From: Seminavis robusta
Lineage: Eukaryota; Bacillariophyta; Bacillariophyceae; Naviculales; Naviculaceae
Reading direction: 5' to 3'
DNA: 64,000 nt
NCBI GenBank assembly: GCA_903772945.1
Contig: CAICTM010000272.1
Coordinates: 1-64,000, forward strand
A program made the translations under genes and the position numbers. Below the pieces are notes generated by a model, which was not told the DNA's origin, searched no databases, and saw nothing but the letters and a program-made list of their open reading frames with translations. Positions 1 to 11,004 of this stretch are shown in pieces (positions within the stretch are counted from its first letter, which is position 1; each line of letters starts with the position of its first letter).

Positions 1-200
1 ACTGGCACACATATATGTTGTCTCCCAAGTCTATCTTCTGGAAAGTGAACTCATAGTTTATCTCAACGGGGCGATCTATTGTAAGACGAACACAGCAGGA
101 AGCATCGCCAAAGTTGATATAGTTACCAGAGGACGGAGGGCCAACAAACACATATATCCACCGCGTGAATGAAAGGTGAAGACAGTACCTGATTCCATCT
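1..200 (-). CDS. Possible partial coding exon at left edge, unknown product
   Basis: The minus strand is open from about position 200 to the window edge. The conceptual peptide contains WIYVFVGPPSSGNYINFGD followed by two adjacent cysteines and a segment that looks like an ordered beta-rich domain. An in-frame TAA lies just upstream, near 211-213, so if this is coding it must begin at a splice acceptor; AG dinucleotides are present around 200-215. I do not recognise the family. The composition looks more like protein than the surrounding DNA does, but there is no start codon and no second exon to support it, so this is a weak call. Confidence 0.25.
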
Positions 201-733
201 TAGTAGCTTTGGATTAACCTTGTTGCTCCCTGGTCGGTGAATTGAAAGGTGCCTTCGTTGTCAACGATCTGTGGTCAAAGAGGAGGCACGAAGTTGCAGT
301 CTGTGGACCCACATCTTGAAGATGAACTAGCAGTCTGTCAAATGCTTGCTGGAAAGCAATCCCAACCATTGCCTGCAAGGGTGACAGCAGGACTCGGCCC
401 CTCCTTGGGTACCGGTACCAGTAAAGGATGTCCTCGAAGCCTATTCCAGACCAAACATCCTTCCCCGTGGCGCTCGCTTGACGCAAGTGATACCAGTAGA
501 CTACTAAGGTAAACCAGTTTGATCCAAGTCGAGACTTGCGTTCTGAAACACGTCGTGGATCTTCGACGGCGAAAATTTCAATTAAGTACAATCTCCTACG
601 GCACGAGCCTCGGTTGTTGTATCTTCTTGGGTTCAGGGTTCCTTGTGCAGAAAATAGTTCTAGCAGCAGTCAGTTGCTACCTGATGCCTGCACAAATGCA
701 CAAAAGAGTACATGTAGGCTTCATGCTGACTGA

Positions 734-1084
734 ATGGAAATCATGTCCTCGGGTGGCTTGAAAGCAGACTGCAAAGAGGTGCTTGCAAAATATGCGGAGA
801 GGCTTTCCCACAGCTCACTAGCGGGATCGCGCTCCTACCTCACCTCAGAAGAGTTCACAGTAGTTTATAAGGTTCTCCAGCGTCATCCCAAAGCGTACTC
901 CAAAATTGGAGGCGGTGTCAAGGCAATCTTTGTTCAGCGCGATCGTTTTGGGTCGCACTGCTTCCATGTTCAGCGCATTGACGGCAGCGAGGAGGACTTC
1001 AGCTACAAGAAATGCTTCAGCATGACACAGAGCGAACAAAGACTTCGCAAGGGACACCAGTGGAAGAAGACACCTCCACACTAG
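734..1084 (+). CDS. DCL/DUF3223 domain protein
   Basis: A 116-residue protein. Residues 38-97 match the DUF3223 (DCL) domain: a helix with LQRHPKAYSKIGGGVKAI, then a strand with CFHVQRIDGSEEDFSYKKC. The 'HP..KIG.G' and 'DGS..DFS..KC' signatures are both present. In plants this domain occurs in DCL, needed for plastid rRNA processing, and at the C-terminus of the RNA polymerase IV/V large subunits. It is a small fold thought to act in RNA-related processes. There is no obvious targeting peptide on this reading frame, so either the protein is nuclear or cytosolic, or an upstream exon carries a presequence. The ATG at 734 is the first methionine in the frame and the TAG stop is at 1082-1084. The family call is firm; the precise role is not known. 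Confidence 0.72.
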   Translation: MEIMSSGGLKADCKEVLAKYAERLSHSSLAGSRSYLTSEEFTVVYKVLQRHPKAYSKIGGGVKAIFVQRDRFGSHCFHVQRIDGSEEDFSYKKCFSMTQSEQRLRKGHQWKKTPPH

Positions 1085-2456
1085 GCAGTGGCAGCCATCA
1101 ATAAAGTGTGTGCACAAAACCTAAGAATCCTGAGAATATAGCCGTGATAATTTGCCTGTCTCGTTGTAAAGTGGACCGGGACAGAAGATGGTACTGGTAA
1201 TTGGTTGTTCGTGACCGCTGTGGATGGAGATATAATGGAAGTGGAAGTCAACGAGGGGGAGTGTTTGTGCTCATAACATCTGGAATTTGGTGGATGGTAG
1301 ATTCTGTACCGTATCTGCAATAGCTGTAGCCCTGCGGAGTCAATTTGCACATACAGTTTGCCCAGCGCCACCGATTTGATTGATGTTCCCGGTGCTCTGG
1401 CTGTCAATCTGCCTGACATGAATGCCAGCTGATAGCCTACAATTCAGGATGGAGCACTTGGTGTGGTTCGAGCACACTCCTGGTTGGCTACCTGACCCGT
1501 GATTTTGGCAGAGTGACTTTGCCCATCTGAAGATTCCACATATAGCTTTATGGAATGCAATGATAGCTAGTTCTGAGGCGTTGGCTAGTACAAATTGGAG
1601 AAATCAGAGCTCAACCCTTGAGTTTGAGATGGGGAATGCGCTGAAAATCATCCACCAGGCCAGGGTTGTTCCAATGAGTGATGATGCTGTTTGAACGTTT
1701 GCACAGCATTATTAGACTTTACAAGTTGGGCTGGTCCTCCTACATAATAAGCTCTCCTGTCCATCCAGCTCTGCTTTCTTGGAATGGTGCAAAAGCAACC
1801 TTTTCCCTATTGTACCAGAAGTGAGGTCCCTTTTAGCCTCGATGACGCTGCCGAAATATTGACTCATTCGACTCAATCGAATCTTGTAAAGCTGTTTTGG
1901 AACCGCCAAAAGATCCACTGGACTCTAACGAGAACAAAGTTTGCTGCGCGCGGGAAAGCCAACTGGGATCCAAAGCACACAAGCACCTTTGGCCTGAAAC
2001 AGCTGGATGCGATCAATTTCGAATGAGTTCGAAGAAGGTGGATCCTGTGCCACGTCGATTTGGCGATGTGGTCGAATCATGAATGGAATTGCACGTCGCG
2101 GAGAGGTCGGGGACGATTCTAAATCATTCGATTGAATTCCTGTGCTGCTTCAACAGTGCTTCCGGAATGAAGAAACGACCAGCAAAGCGGGGGAGAAAGA
2201 CACGAGATCAGGTGTTCCACCGGAGAAGATCTCTCGAGTGTCCTCTACAAAGCTACAGTACGAAGAAGGGATGTGATGGTTGTGGATGCTGGTCCTCTTA
2301 TCAACCATTGGTTTTCCATTATCTCCGTCTCAGCCAGAATCAAATCGAGCAAACCATTCCCTGCTATGCTACGGTAGCTAGCTGAGAGATCAGTGCTACC
2401 CTTCATTCAAGTTGTTATCTGATTTGGTCATTTATTCTTATTCATTTTTGCGGAAC
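1085..2456. other. Intergenic, no supported gene
   Basis: About 1.4 kb with only short, overlapping open frames on both strands and no recognisable protein. It presumably holds the 3' end of the DUF3223 gene and the promoter of the FKBP-MsrA gene. Confidence 0.5.
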
Positions 2457-3602
2457 ATGTGTCAAGTACTTCGACAATCCAGCAATAGCTACGACAATGA
2501 TGAACTGAGGACAGAAGAGCCCTGTCACTGTTCCTCCTGTGCCACAACAGCACCTCCTCGTGTGGTTTCCGTGGGCGACATTGTCACTATTGATCTGACC
2601 ATGACACCGGAAAACGGCCTGGTACCAGAGCCTCTCTTTGATCGCAGTGGCAAGATCAGTTTCATTGTGGGATGGGGCAATTATCTTCCAGCCCTTCACG
2701 AGTTGGTCCAGAACAAAGCCGTCGGCGATCAAGTCCAACATGTTTCCATTGATGCGGGTTGGGGAAAGCGAAATGAAGATCTCGTCATGGAGCTACCCAA
2801 ATCCAAACTCAGGAGATTCCTACAAAAGGATGGAAGCCTGCCTCCAGTGGGGACTGTACTCAAGCTTCAAGGAGGAATTCAGTTGGCAGTGCTTCAAGTC
2901 AACGAAGAACAACAGACTGTGATTGTAGACGCCAATCCACCTCTCGCAGGCGCCAGCTATGACTGTTCGTTTACCGTTCTCAGCATTGACGATGCACTAT
3001 CCTTGGAGGATATGCCTGACAACAACAGTAACAAATACCAAATCTCCACTTGGGCATTAGGTTGCTTCTGGGGTGGAGAACTCGCCTTTATGAGGGTTCC
3101 TGGAGTTGTTGGAACTCGTGTCGGCTATACTCAGGGAACTGTCAGCAATCCCACCTACGAGGATGTCTGCACCGGAAAGACAAGGCATCGAGAAGCAATC
3201 ATGGTCGTCTATGATTCAACAGTGGTATCTTACAATCAACTCATGCGGGTAGCTCTGGAGAGACTGGCTGCTACGAATCCCAATCCCAGCAAGAATAGTG
3301 GCAGCAACATTCCAGAGGACGACGATGATATGTTTGGCAACCTGTTTGCCGAGGAAGATGATGAACAAGAACAGGACAACAAGACCACCAATCAACAATA
3401 TCGTCATGGATTCTACTACCACTCCGAAGAGCAACGATCGATTGCCCAACAAGAGTTGAATTCAGGCAACAATATCTACGATATCGAGTTGAAGCAAGCG
3501 GCGGTATTCTACCAGGCCGAAGAGACGCATCAGCAGTATCTACTCAAAGGGGGGCAGAGTGCTCGAAAGGGAGCCAAGGAAACCATTCGTTGTTTCGGTT
3601 GA
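2457..3602 (+). CDS. SlyD-type FKBP fused to peptide methionine sulfoxide reductase A
   Basis: A 381-residue single-exon protein with two enzymes in one chain. Residues 38-178 resemble SlyD-like FKBP peptidyl-prolyl isomerase/chaperones: VGDIVTIDL start, the WGKRNEDLVMELPKSKL segment equivalent to SlyD's 'YGERNPELVQ', and DANPPLAGASYDCSFTVL equivalent to its closing 'NPLAG' strand. Residues 195-365 are MsrA, with the catalytic motif GCFWGGE (Cys203), the NPTYEDVC.G segment and the AEETHQQYL tail. MsrA reduces methionine-S-sulfoxide in oxidised proteins. An acidic, disordered insert (about residues 286-311, EDDDD and EEDDEQEQD) sits inside the MsrA domain where most family members read 'HDPT..N.QG.D.G'. 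A cysteine near the end (379) could be the resolving residue. The start is the ATG at 2457; the frame is open further 5' but has no ATG there. No signal peptide is evident. Confidence 0.88.
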   Translation: MCQVLRQSSNSYDNDELRTEEPCHCSSCATTAPPRVVSVGDIVTIDLTMTPENGLVPEPLFDRSGKISFIVGWGNYLPALHELVQNKAVGDQVQHVSIDAGWGKRNEDLVMELPKSKLRRFLQKDGSLPPVGTVLKLQGGIQLAVLQVNEEQQTVIVDANPPLAGASYDCSFTVLSIDDALSLEDMPDNNSNKYQISTWALGCFWGGELAFMRVPGVVGTRVGYTQGTVSNPTYEDVCTGKTRHREAIMVVYDSTVVSYNQLMRVALERLAATNPNPSKNSGSNIPEDDDDMFGNLFAEEDDEQEQDNKTTNQQYRHGFYYHSEEQRSIAQQELNSGNNIYDIELKQAAVFYQAEETHQQYLLKGGQSARKGAKETIRCFG

Positions 3603-4298
3603 AAAATACATCATTTACTTTACATACAATACATGACAATCCCTCCCACAAATCCGAATACATGTAATGCCTTGCACATGCCTCATTAGGCACATGAATT
3701 GCATTAAATTTTAACCTACCTAATAAACAATACCTAGATGAAATAAATTTGTATGAAACAGACTTGAATTAGGGAGTACCTGGAAGGCTTTCACAACTAC
3801 CGGTAGCTAGGTTGTGCCTCCTTGCTAGTAGCTAGATGCGGTGTCGGTAGCGAACTGTTGCGTGAGCGGACACAGTAGTATCACCAGAAGCTCCCCTGTA
3901 GAGAACGTGCCTGCACGCACGATCCATCAAAGGATAAACGAGGCAGCACTCTCATTTCTTGCTTGGTACGAATGCGGCGGCAAAAATGGTCAGGTGTGGA
4001 CCATGCCTAGCTAGTGTGTGCTTTGTCCGCTGATAAAGATTGTGCTGGAGGGTACCATCCTCATGGACACCCTTTTTGGGGGTGCTGTGATTGAATTCAT
4101 CCTCCGGATGACCTTCTTGTAGATGGTTGTCGTGCTTGGCTCCATCTCTTTTTTATGTTCCGCCATTTGAATGGGTGTCGTCGTCAAGTAGGTGATAGAG
4201 GTTCCATCGTCGTTCTCTTCTGGTTGTCTCTTGTTCCACGTTGTCAGTTGAATGAAATCTTGAATTTTGCTTTGTTTTGCCAAATCCTGAATATATAG
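3603..4298. other. Convergent intergenic region
   Basis: About 700 bp between two converging genes, AT-rich on the left. A 90-codon minus-strand frame (4011-4283) has no ATG and resembles no family; I treat it as 3' untranslated DNA of the light-harvesting gene. Confidence 0.5.
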
Positions 4299-5036
4299 TT
4301 ATTGCATTTTCTCTGCTGCATCCGTGATTTGTTGTAGTATATCATCCCATTGTTCCATCCAACTCTTTCCCGACACGAGTTCTGCTGTCAACTGTCCTAC
4401 CACTGCCAACATGGCAAGACGTGCGTGTTCCAGTTCGACGACTAGGGATCGTTCGTGAACTCCTTTATCGCGGACTCCAAAGTACCCAGTGCCGTAGTCT
4501 CCCGGCATGTCTCTGGGATCTCTTTGAAAAAAGATGAATCCTTCCAGAAAGGCACAAGTGACAATCATGTTGATGTAGTCGATTGGCTCGGGAAGGAATA
4601 GCAGATTGTCGACAATGGAATCTGTGGGAAACTTATCTGGAATGTCAATGGCAGTCATCACTGTCATGATTTTGGTTCTTTCAGTTTCGGCTTGCAGTAA
4701 TTGCTGTTGCTGTTGGTCCAGAAGGAGCAGGTTGATTCGTCGTAGCAAGGGTGGAAAGACCAAATGGAGATTGGCCAACATGGAAACTCTACCATGCTTC
4801 AATTCGGCTTCTCGTAAACGAGCAAAATTGGAATCGGTGGCAATACCGAGGGGATCAAAGTAAAAGGCTTCTCGTCCTAAAAGCATGGACAGGGTCGGAC
4901 TGCATCCCAGTTCTTCCGATAGCATCGGTGGCCGAAAGGCGGATACCCATATTGCATGATGAACCAAGAACAGTAGAGACCAGCAGCAACAGCTCTTCAA
5001 ATTACATGTATTAGCACTCTTGTTATACTTCATCAT
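4299..5036 (-). CDS. Light-harvesting (fucoxanthin chlorophyll a/c-type) protein, divergent
   Basis: A 245-residue plastid-targeted Lhc-superfamily protein. The N-terminus has a hydrophobic signal (LLFLVHHAIWVSAF) ending in the SAF motif typical of diatom plastid preproteins. The first chlorophyll-binding helix is clear: FDPLGIATDSNF then LREAELKHGRVSMLA (Glu-His-Arg ligand pattern). The third helix reads ELEHARLAMLAVVGQLTAELVSG, where the usual Asn-Gly of 'E..NGRLAM' is His-Ala. Between them is a segment with PGDYGTGYFGVRDKG before the third helix. An unusual poly-Gln stretch follows helix 1. The protein would insert in thylakoid membranes and bind pigment. I cannot decide the subfamily (Lhcf, Lhcr, Lhcz or RedCAP); the altered third helix argues against a standard antenna protein. 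The gene is divergent from the inositol monophosphatase gene, 298 bp apart. Confidence 0.8.
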   Translation of the reverse strand: MMKYNKSANTCNLKSCCCWSLLFLVHHAIWVSAFRPPMLSEELGCSPTLSMLLGREAFYFDPLGIATDSNFARLREAELKHGRVSMLANLHLVFPPLLRRINLLLLDQQQQQLLQAETERTKIMTVMTAIDIPDKFPTDSIVDNLLFLPEPIDYINMIVTCAFLEGFIFFQRDPRDMPGDYGTGYFGVRDKGVHERSLVVELEHARLAMLAVVGQLTAELVSGKSWMEQWDDILQQITDAAEKMQ

Positions 5037-5334
5037 AGCTCAAACACTGCCTGCCATCGCCATGGATCTCCTGTTCAACTATCTATCACCGGTATCCACC
5101 CACCAGTAGCTATCACCAGAAGCCAATGGGAGATCGACATACCGATAGGAGACCGAGCGATGGGATCTTCGTACTAGTACGATGTGGAGTTGGTGTCAAC
5201 TCTTGGAGCCTGCAAAGCTGTTCCATCACTGACGTACTCTCTCATGTTTTCCGCCTCTACGTTTCGTTTCGTCATTTATTTTTGCTTCCACCACCACCTC
5301 AACACGAAACATCCGAACATACAGGACACCAACC

Positions 5335-6484
5335 ATGAAGCATCAAACTGATAGTAACGCACTCCTATTAGGAGCTGTAGCTGGTGCTGCAACGGTGGGA
5401 GCCACTTGCATGTGGGCGTATCAAAAATGGACCAAGAATAAGCAAGAAAACAGCTTCAACATTCCTTCCCAACTCCTGAACTCGCCTTACAAAGAACAGT
5501 TTCAACTGGCAGTCAAGGTGGCGATACTAGGTGTGTATAATCCAACAACAACACAAAGAACACGGCTACGAATATAATCCGTCAGGCTTGTTGTGATTCT
5601 TTCTGAATCATCTTTGCTGATTTCAACTAATTTTCCTTCTCTCTCTTCACTTTTTTGTTTTGGAACGGTACTTAGCTGGAAATAATATTGCACTGTACGG
5701 CAATGCCAAAGGAACACAAGCAGAAGCATCCAACGACGACTTGGGCATTGAAACAAAAGCATCTGCGGCGGACTTTTGCACAAAAATTGATGTCTTGAAT
5801 GAAGAAATTGTCACTGCGGCCATTCAAACAACATTTCCGGATCATGCCATTATTGGAGAAGAAAGCACCGGCACGGGAACGATTCCGCCCTTGACCGACA
5901 AACCAACTTGGATTATTGATCCCATTGATGGAACCACCAACTTTGCGTCAGGACTGCCATTGGCGTGTGTCAGTATCGCCTTTTGTGTCAACAAACGACC
6001 CGTCATGGGATGCGTCTTTGCGCCAATGACAAACGAACTATACTTGGCCGCAAAAGGATTTGGAGCTTATCGGAATGGAGTACGAATCACACAGAGACAA
6101 CATGTAGATTTGCAACAAGCTGTGGTTGCTTTCGAATTTGGATATCCACGCAACAAACAAGCCGTTGACAACATGGTGGCTGCTGTGGCACAGTTCATGG
6201 AACGAGGGTGTCGAGCCACACGACAGATTGGATCGGGTGTGTTGGATCTCTGCTGGGTGGCCACAGGGCGATTCAGTCTTATTTACTCGGGTATTGCAGG
6301 CGAAGGATGGAAGCCATGGGACTATGCAGCCGGGCTCGTCATTGCTCAAGAAGCTGGATGTGCCATGGAGAACTTTCAACCAAATAATTCAGATGGAGTA
6401 TTTGATCTCTATGGAGACAGCATCATTTGTGCCATTAGCAAAGAACTGCTGGAAGAATGCAGGCAGATTGTCACCAAAATCTAA
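5335..6484 (+). CDS. Inositol monophosphatase family protein, membrane-anchored
   Basis: Two exons, 5335-5530 and 5676-6484, join in phase 1 across a 145-bp GT-AG intron to give 334 residues. The protein hydrolyses inositol monophosphate (or a related sugar phosphate) in the IMPase fold. Metal-binding signatures are all present: IIGEES (Glu127), WIIDPIDGTTNF (Asp147, Asp150) and WKPWDYAAG (Asp281). A hydrophobic stretch near residues 10-28 (LLLGAVAGAATVGATCMWAY) looks like a signal anchor, which is not usual for cytosolic IMPases and suggests an organellar or membrane location. Within this window the substrate would be supplied by the inositol-phosphate synthase fusion at 32532-36068. A histidinol-phosphatase or PAP-phosphatase activity cannot be excluded from sequence alone, but the motif set best fits IMPase. 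Confidence 0.87.
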
Positions 6485-6568
6485 ACTGGGCAATATTGCT
6501 TTAGACTAATTGTACTCTTTCGATCTTCTATATTATTGATTTGCGTAGCTAGCTAGCTCTTTTATTGA

Positions 6569-9500
6569 TTATGTTGACTGCTGATGATTCAGCTTTCGGT
6601 CGCTGTCGGTGCCGCTGCTGCGACGCTTCTTGTGGGAACCGTTGCGAGTTTCAGAACCTTTCAGGCTGGTCATTTCGACAGCCTTTGGCGTTGTTGATGA
6701 TCCGCCGGGTCGACTGTCACCCAAGAAACTTTCAGATTTGTGACGGCCAATACTGAACCTTCGACGCATCGAGGAGCCATTCCTCGTATCGATATTCTTC
6801 ACGTGCTCAACCTGGTCGTCAATATCGGTCAAATGATCCATCTCAGAATCCCCGTTTCTCCCTCCTGGGAGCCACAATCTTCCACTGTTGTAGGCAACCA
6901 CCATAATGTCCATCGATTGCACCGACACGCCCCACATAAAGACAAAGAGCGAGAAGCAAAACGTGACCAACGCGATTCGATGGACGTAGCGGAGAATCGT
7001 AAAGAAGAGAGGCTCGGGTGGACCATAGTAGTTGATCTCGTCGTCCACATCTGTACGAATCGTCCACGACGAGACCAGCCGGCTCTGATCGACACTGTCT
7101 TGGTCGTTCAAAAGTGGGGTAAATGCAGACTCGTGCTCTTGATTATCAAGACTTCGTTCCGTCTCTACTGTCCGGACGTCGCCGACCAATTGCTGCATAA
7201 AGTTGGGTAGTTCGGGGATACCATAGGCAATCAGACGCGCGTTCTTGGCGAGCTCGAACAGGTCCGAGTCTTTGCACGTGGAAGCTGAGGCTTGACTGCT
7301 TCGAAGTGCATCCGTGAGATTCTTCACCATCTCGCCAATGTGGTTGGTTGCACTTTTTTCAGCCGGGGCCTGGTTGGAGCTATCCATGGATTGAATTTTG
7401 ACGTTGCGATTGAAAACTGAAATCTGAACCACGACTTTGATCCCCAGGGCGTCGTCTTCAGATCCATCGGCATCCATGCTGGAAACAGATTCAATATCGT
7501 CACTTGCGAGCCACGGCCTGGCAAGCATCACCTTCACATCGCCGGCCCTGAACAGATCCGAACGGGAAAGGCTGTTGAATGAACGCGTCAATGCCTCTGC
7601 GAAGATGTCCTCTTCCCATGGCGACCATTGTGATGGAGTCACGCCACGAAAAACGTAGATTGCGTGCACAATAAACGGGACTCGACACGGGTCAGATCTA
7701 CCACATGCATCTTTGTGACATGGGCGGCTGGTGCGAGCAACCTCGTGGCATTGTTCGTCAGTGTGGAGCAAGGACTGTACCTTAGTCTGGTTACAGCGAT
7801 AGTCACAGGCACTCCAAAATGCGTCTTTGCATTTATCTTCCTCGTCGCCAGTTGAACCAGTCGTCTTGGCGGGAGCTACATCCTTGGCACCACGGAGCTC
7901 ATTGCATTTTAGTTGGCAAGGTCTTAGTTCGGTACATACACCATCACCGTTGCAGGATATCGACGAAGGGCCTAGTTCAGATGTTGGGGATTGCTTTCTT
8001 ACAGCTTCCAGGCAGGACAATCCACTTTCAATGCCTGGGTGTTCTACAGGCAACGTCCAGGTCTCGGTTCCAAGCAAAGCGACATTCTTCAACACGGGGC
8101 AAAGTCAATGAGGTCAACATAGGTTACGCCAAGTACCACTTTCAGCAGCACCAGCGAGATTCTTACCGAGGGATTATTGTCGCAGAGTTGCTCATCAACA
8201 GTCTCGATACATCTTTGACTCAGCACGGGTGTCCCCAAGGAGCAGTCATTTGAGTACCTCCCCTCTTCTGATTGCTTTGGAGCATCTGATCTGTCATATG
8301 TACATGAGCTCTCTGCAAATCCGATTCTGCCGTTCTCCCAGTCAAAGACAACGTTGTGCCCTTGCATTGTATTCGATCCCAATACTCCTCCACTGGTCTC
8401 TGTGAAGTATACTCGACTTGCATACTGCTTTGTTCGGGGTGAAAATTCCATGTAGTTTGTCGCCTAAAATACATCCGCGCAATTCAATGAAGGGTAAGTT
8501 GTTTTGTGGGTCTGTCAAAGCTCGTACTATGTTTTGCTCGTTGTGCTTACTCACCGGAATTGCAATGAGTAGATCAGTGGGAGAGGACGGATCCAGCTTT
8601 CCAACGTATCCCACGACACTGTCTGGATCTTTCAAGGACGGGTCCATTCGCATATCGTACGCCTGCAGGCAACGAACAATACCAACAAACATACTTGCAG
8701 CCATGAGCCTTTCTGCCTTTTGCAGGTTGTTCTGCAAGCAGCAAGAGCCCTTCTACTCACCTGGCACTGAACGAGAATAGTTGGCAGACTACGTAGTTGT
8801 TCGTCATTCAAGGTGATTGGTGAATGCGCATAGTCTCTTCCAGTGACCTTTTTCCACATTTTGTTGAAGCTTCTGGCCATGTTTTTGTTCAGGTATGTAT
8901 CAGTGGTGCCCGAGTCCACAATGACACCTTTGCCACTATTGACCTTGTGAACATTGAGCGGTACTTTGTGAATGCGATAGTCTCCGTGGGAGGGAGTACG
9001 AGCACTTTGCCCTCCACCAGATCGAATGTAGATTCCTTTTACGTATACCGTGTAAAAGCCGATTGTTGCCATGTTTTTGGCATAGATCATAGGAGACGTA
9101 TCGAGACTGTTGGAGACTCCTCCCAACGTCATGCTTCCCGCCGAGACACCTCGTTTACTAGACCCCAGCTCTCGTCTATAGCACAATGCAAAAATGTTGT
9201 GTTCTAGCCTGCCCTTGTTGTACATTTGTTTTGTGAGTGTAGTGTCATACATGGACATGCCAATGATTCCATCTGCCAGTTGTGAAATGAAGAGGCTGTT
9301 TGTTGTTATTGTGAAGTTTGGTTGTTTGTGTCAATGAAGTTGGTTGTGAGCAAGGCATCATTCAATGGTCAGTGTCAACGTCAACTGCCTACCACGCAGC
9401 TCAAACTTTCTTGGTCTTTGACTTACCCATTCAGCGACAACTGACAACCAAACATAAAGTCAATGGCATATTTCTGATGATTGGGATCCACCGCGCCCAG

Positions 9501-10736
9501 GAAATCATTTCCACCACAATAGAATTTGTCCCGTACTTGATATGCTTCCCAACTACTACCTTCGGTGTAGCTCTGACTGAAAACACATCGATCATCTTGG
9601 CAGGTGACTCCTTCCCTACATTCATTACATTTGAGTACATGAAATGTGTTGCTCTTCAATGGATTGTAGTATGGATCGGTATGATGCTGGAGTCCACAAT
9701 TTCTGCATCCCGTGCAGGGAAATGCCGTGTAGTGACTGCCCGTGTCGACAATGAGTGTTTTTCGTTGTGGCGTGGGAGATCCAACCCATGCATTGGCATA
9801 GTGTGTACCATAGCCCTGACTGAGCGCAACTCCCTGATAATTGTTGAATGTTCCTCCCGAATGGGTTGTGGAGGAAGACGAGGATCGGAGGTTTCGTCTT
9901 CTTGCAGTACTGTCAATATCATCTATAGTCGTGTTGTCATTGTCGATTCTGGTTGTTTCTGCTTTGATGCTCACGTTGCTGGTGGGCTTGTTGTTGTCCT
10001 GTACCGGTATAGATGATAAATTGGTTGTAGTTGTAGATGTATCATTCAGGTTATCCCAATCTTTTCCCTCTGATGCTTGATGCTCATCATCATGTTCTGT
10101 GTGATTAGCAAAATGATAGATTCCATCCCAATCTGGCTGCAAATCGAAGCCATTTTCGATTCGGAATTGTCGTTCATGGCGACTCAAATGTCGATATCTA
10201 TGAAAATCCTGCAGTGATGGATCGTTTTCCTCGTCCAAAGACGGGTCATCCTGCTTGGGTATAGTGGCATAGACAGCATTGGAATTTGGATGGAACCACC
10301 AATCTTCATGGTCATTATCATGTTGGTTGTTGATAGAATCTTGAGTAGTGAAGGAGCAGTTGGATCCTGAAGTGTTGGTATTATTAATGATATTATTATT
10401 GCACTGCTGCAGCCGTCTTTTTCTCTGTCTCCGCCTTCTTTGGTGGCCTAATACGGAAGTGGGGCGAAGATCAAACGACAGAATCTTTGGTGGCTGATGC
10501 TGCTTTTCTTTTTCCTTTTCATTTTCTTGGAGACCAGGTTTCTCTGGATGGAATGAAGCCGACTGAACCAAGTTGTTTTGAGTAGATCTATCTGCTGTTT
10601 GACTGGAGGCTGCCTTGAACGCCCCTTCTTGTAAGAGTATCAGCCACAACAAAACTCTTGGACGCCAACCACATCGTCTATGACTCTGGTCTTGGATGTT
10701 CCTGCTTGGAATTGTCATCTCTTCACTCACACCCAT
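6569..10736 (-). CDS. Membrane-anchored aspartyl protease, plasmepsin V/nepenthesin-like
   Basis: Five exons (10736-9427, 9295-8761, 8662-8555, 8463-8167, 8086-6569) join in frame to about 1,255 residues. An N-terminal hydrophobic signal (RVLLWLILLQEGAF) precedes a low-complexity, Asn/His-rich spacer. The A1 peptidase domain has both catalytic aspartates: DTGS at about residue 331 and DSGTTDTYL at about 565. Between the first aspartate and the flap there are many cysteines (CTGCRNCG, CNEC, CQDDRC), the pattern of the nepenthesin-type insert. The domain closes with VLGSNTMQGHNVVFD and IGFAESSC. A long C-terminal region is cysteine-rich and carries one transmembrane helix at about 1111-1139, then a basic Ser/Gly-rich tail. 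Start: the ATG at 10736. The overall plan (signal, cysteine-rich A1 domain, C-terminal anchor) resembles plasmepsin V, an ER protease, so an endomembrane role is likely. The gene ends 84 bp from the converging IMPase gene. Confidence 0.85.
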
Positions 10737-11004
10737 CAAAAGAACACAGCAAGTTATGATGAAATCATCAGATAGATGTGATAATGCTTCAACACAATTT
10801 GCTATGGCTGGCTTTACAAGGATGCTATTTCAGATACATGTACCAGTACCGAGTAGGATGGATAATGTGTCGGGAGTGAAAAGAACAAGCAAGGGGTTGA
10901 CGGGGATGTGACCGTTGGACTGAGGGAAGGTGTAAAGGGCTAGGGTTACCGTCATGGATCTTTTGTTTCATTTTTTCTTTCAAAAAACGAAGCAAGCAGC
11001 GACC

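Noticed and set aside
4011-4283. 90-codon minus-strand frame after the light-harvesting gene
   Set aside because: It has no ATG (starts at TTG), no family resemblance, and lies where the 3' untranslated region is expected.
6740-7210. 156-codon plus-strand frame
   Set aside because: Antisense of the protease C-terminal exon; no independent features.
9318-10016. 232-codon plus-strand frame
   Set aside because: It is the antisense of the aspartyl protease exons, whose catalytic motifs and splice sites are clear.
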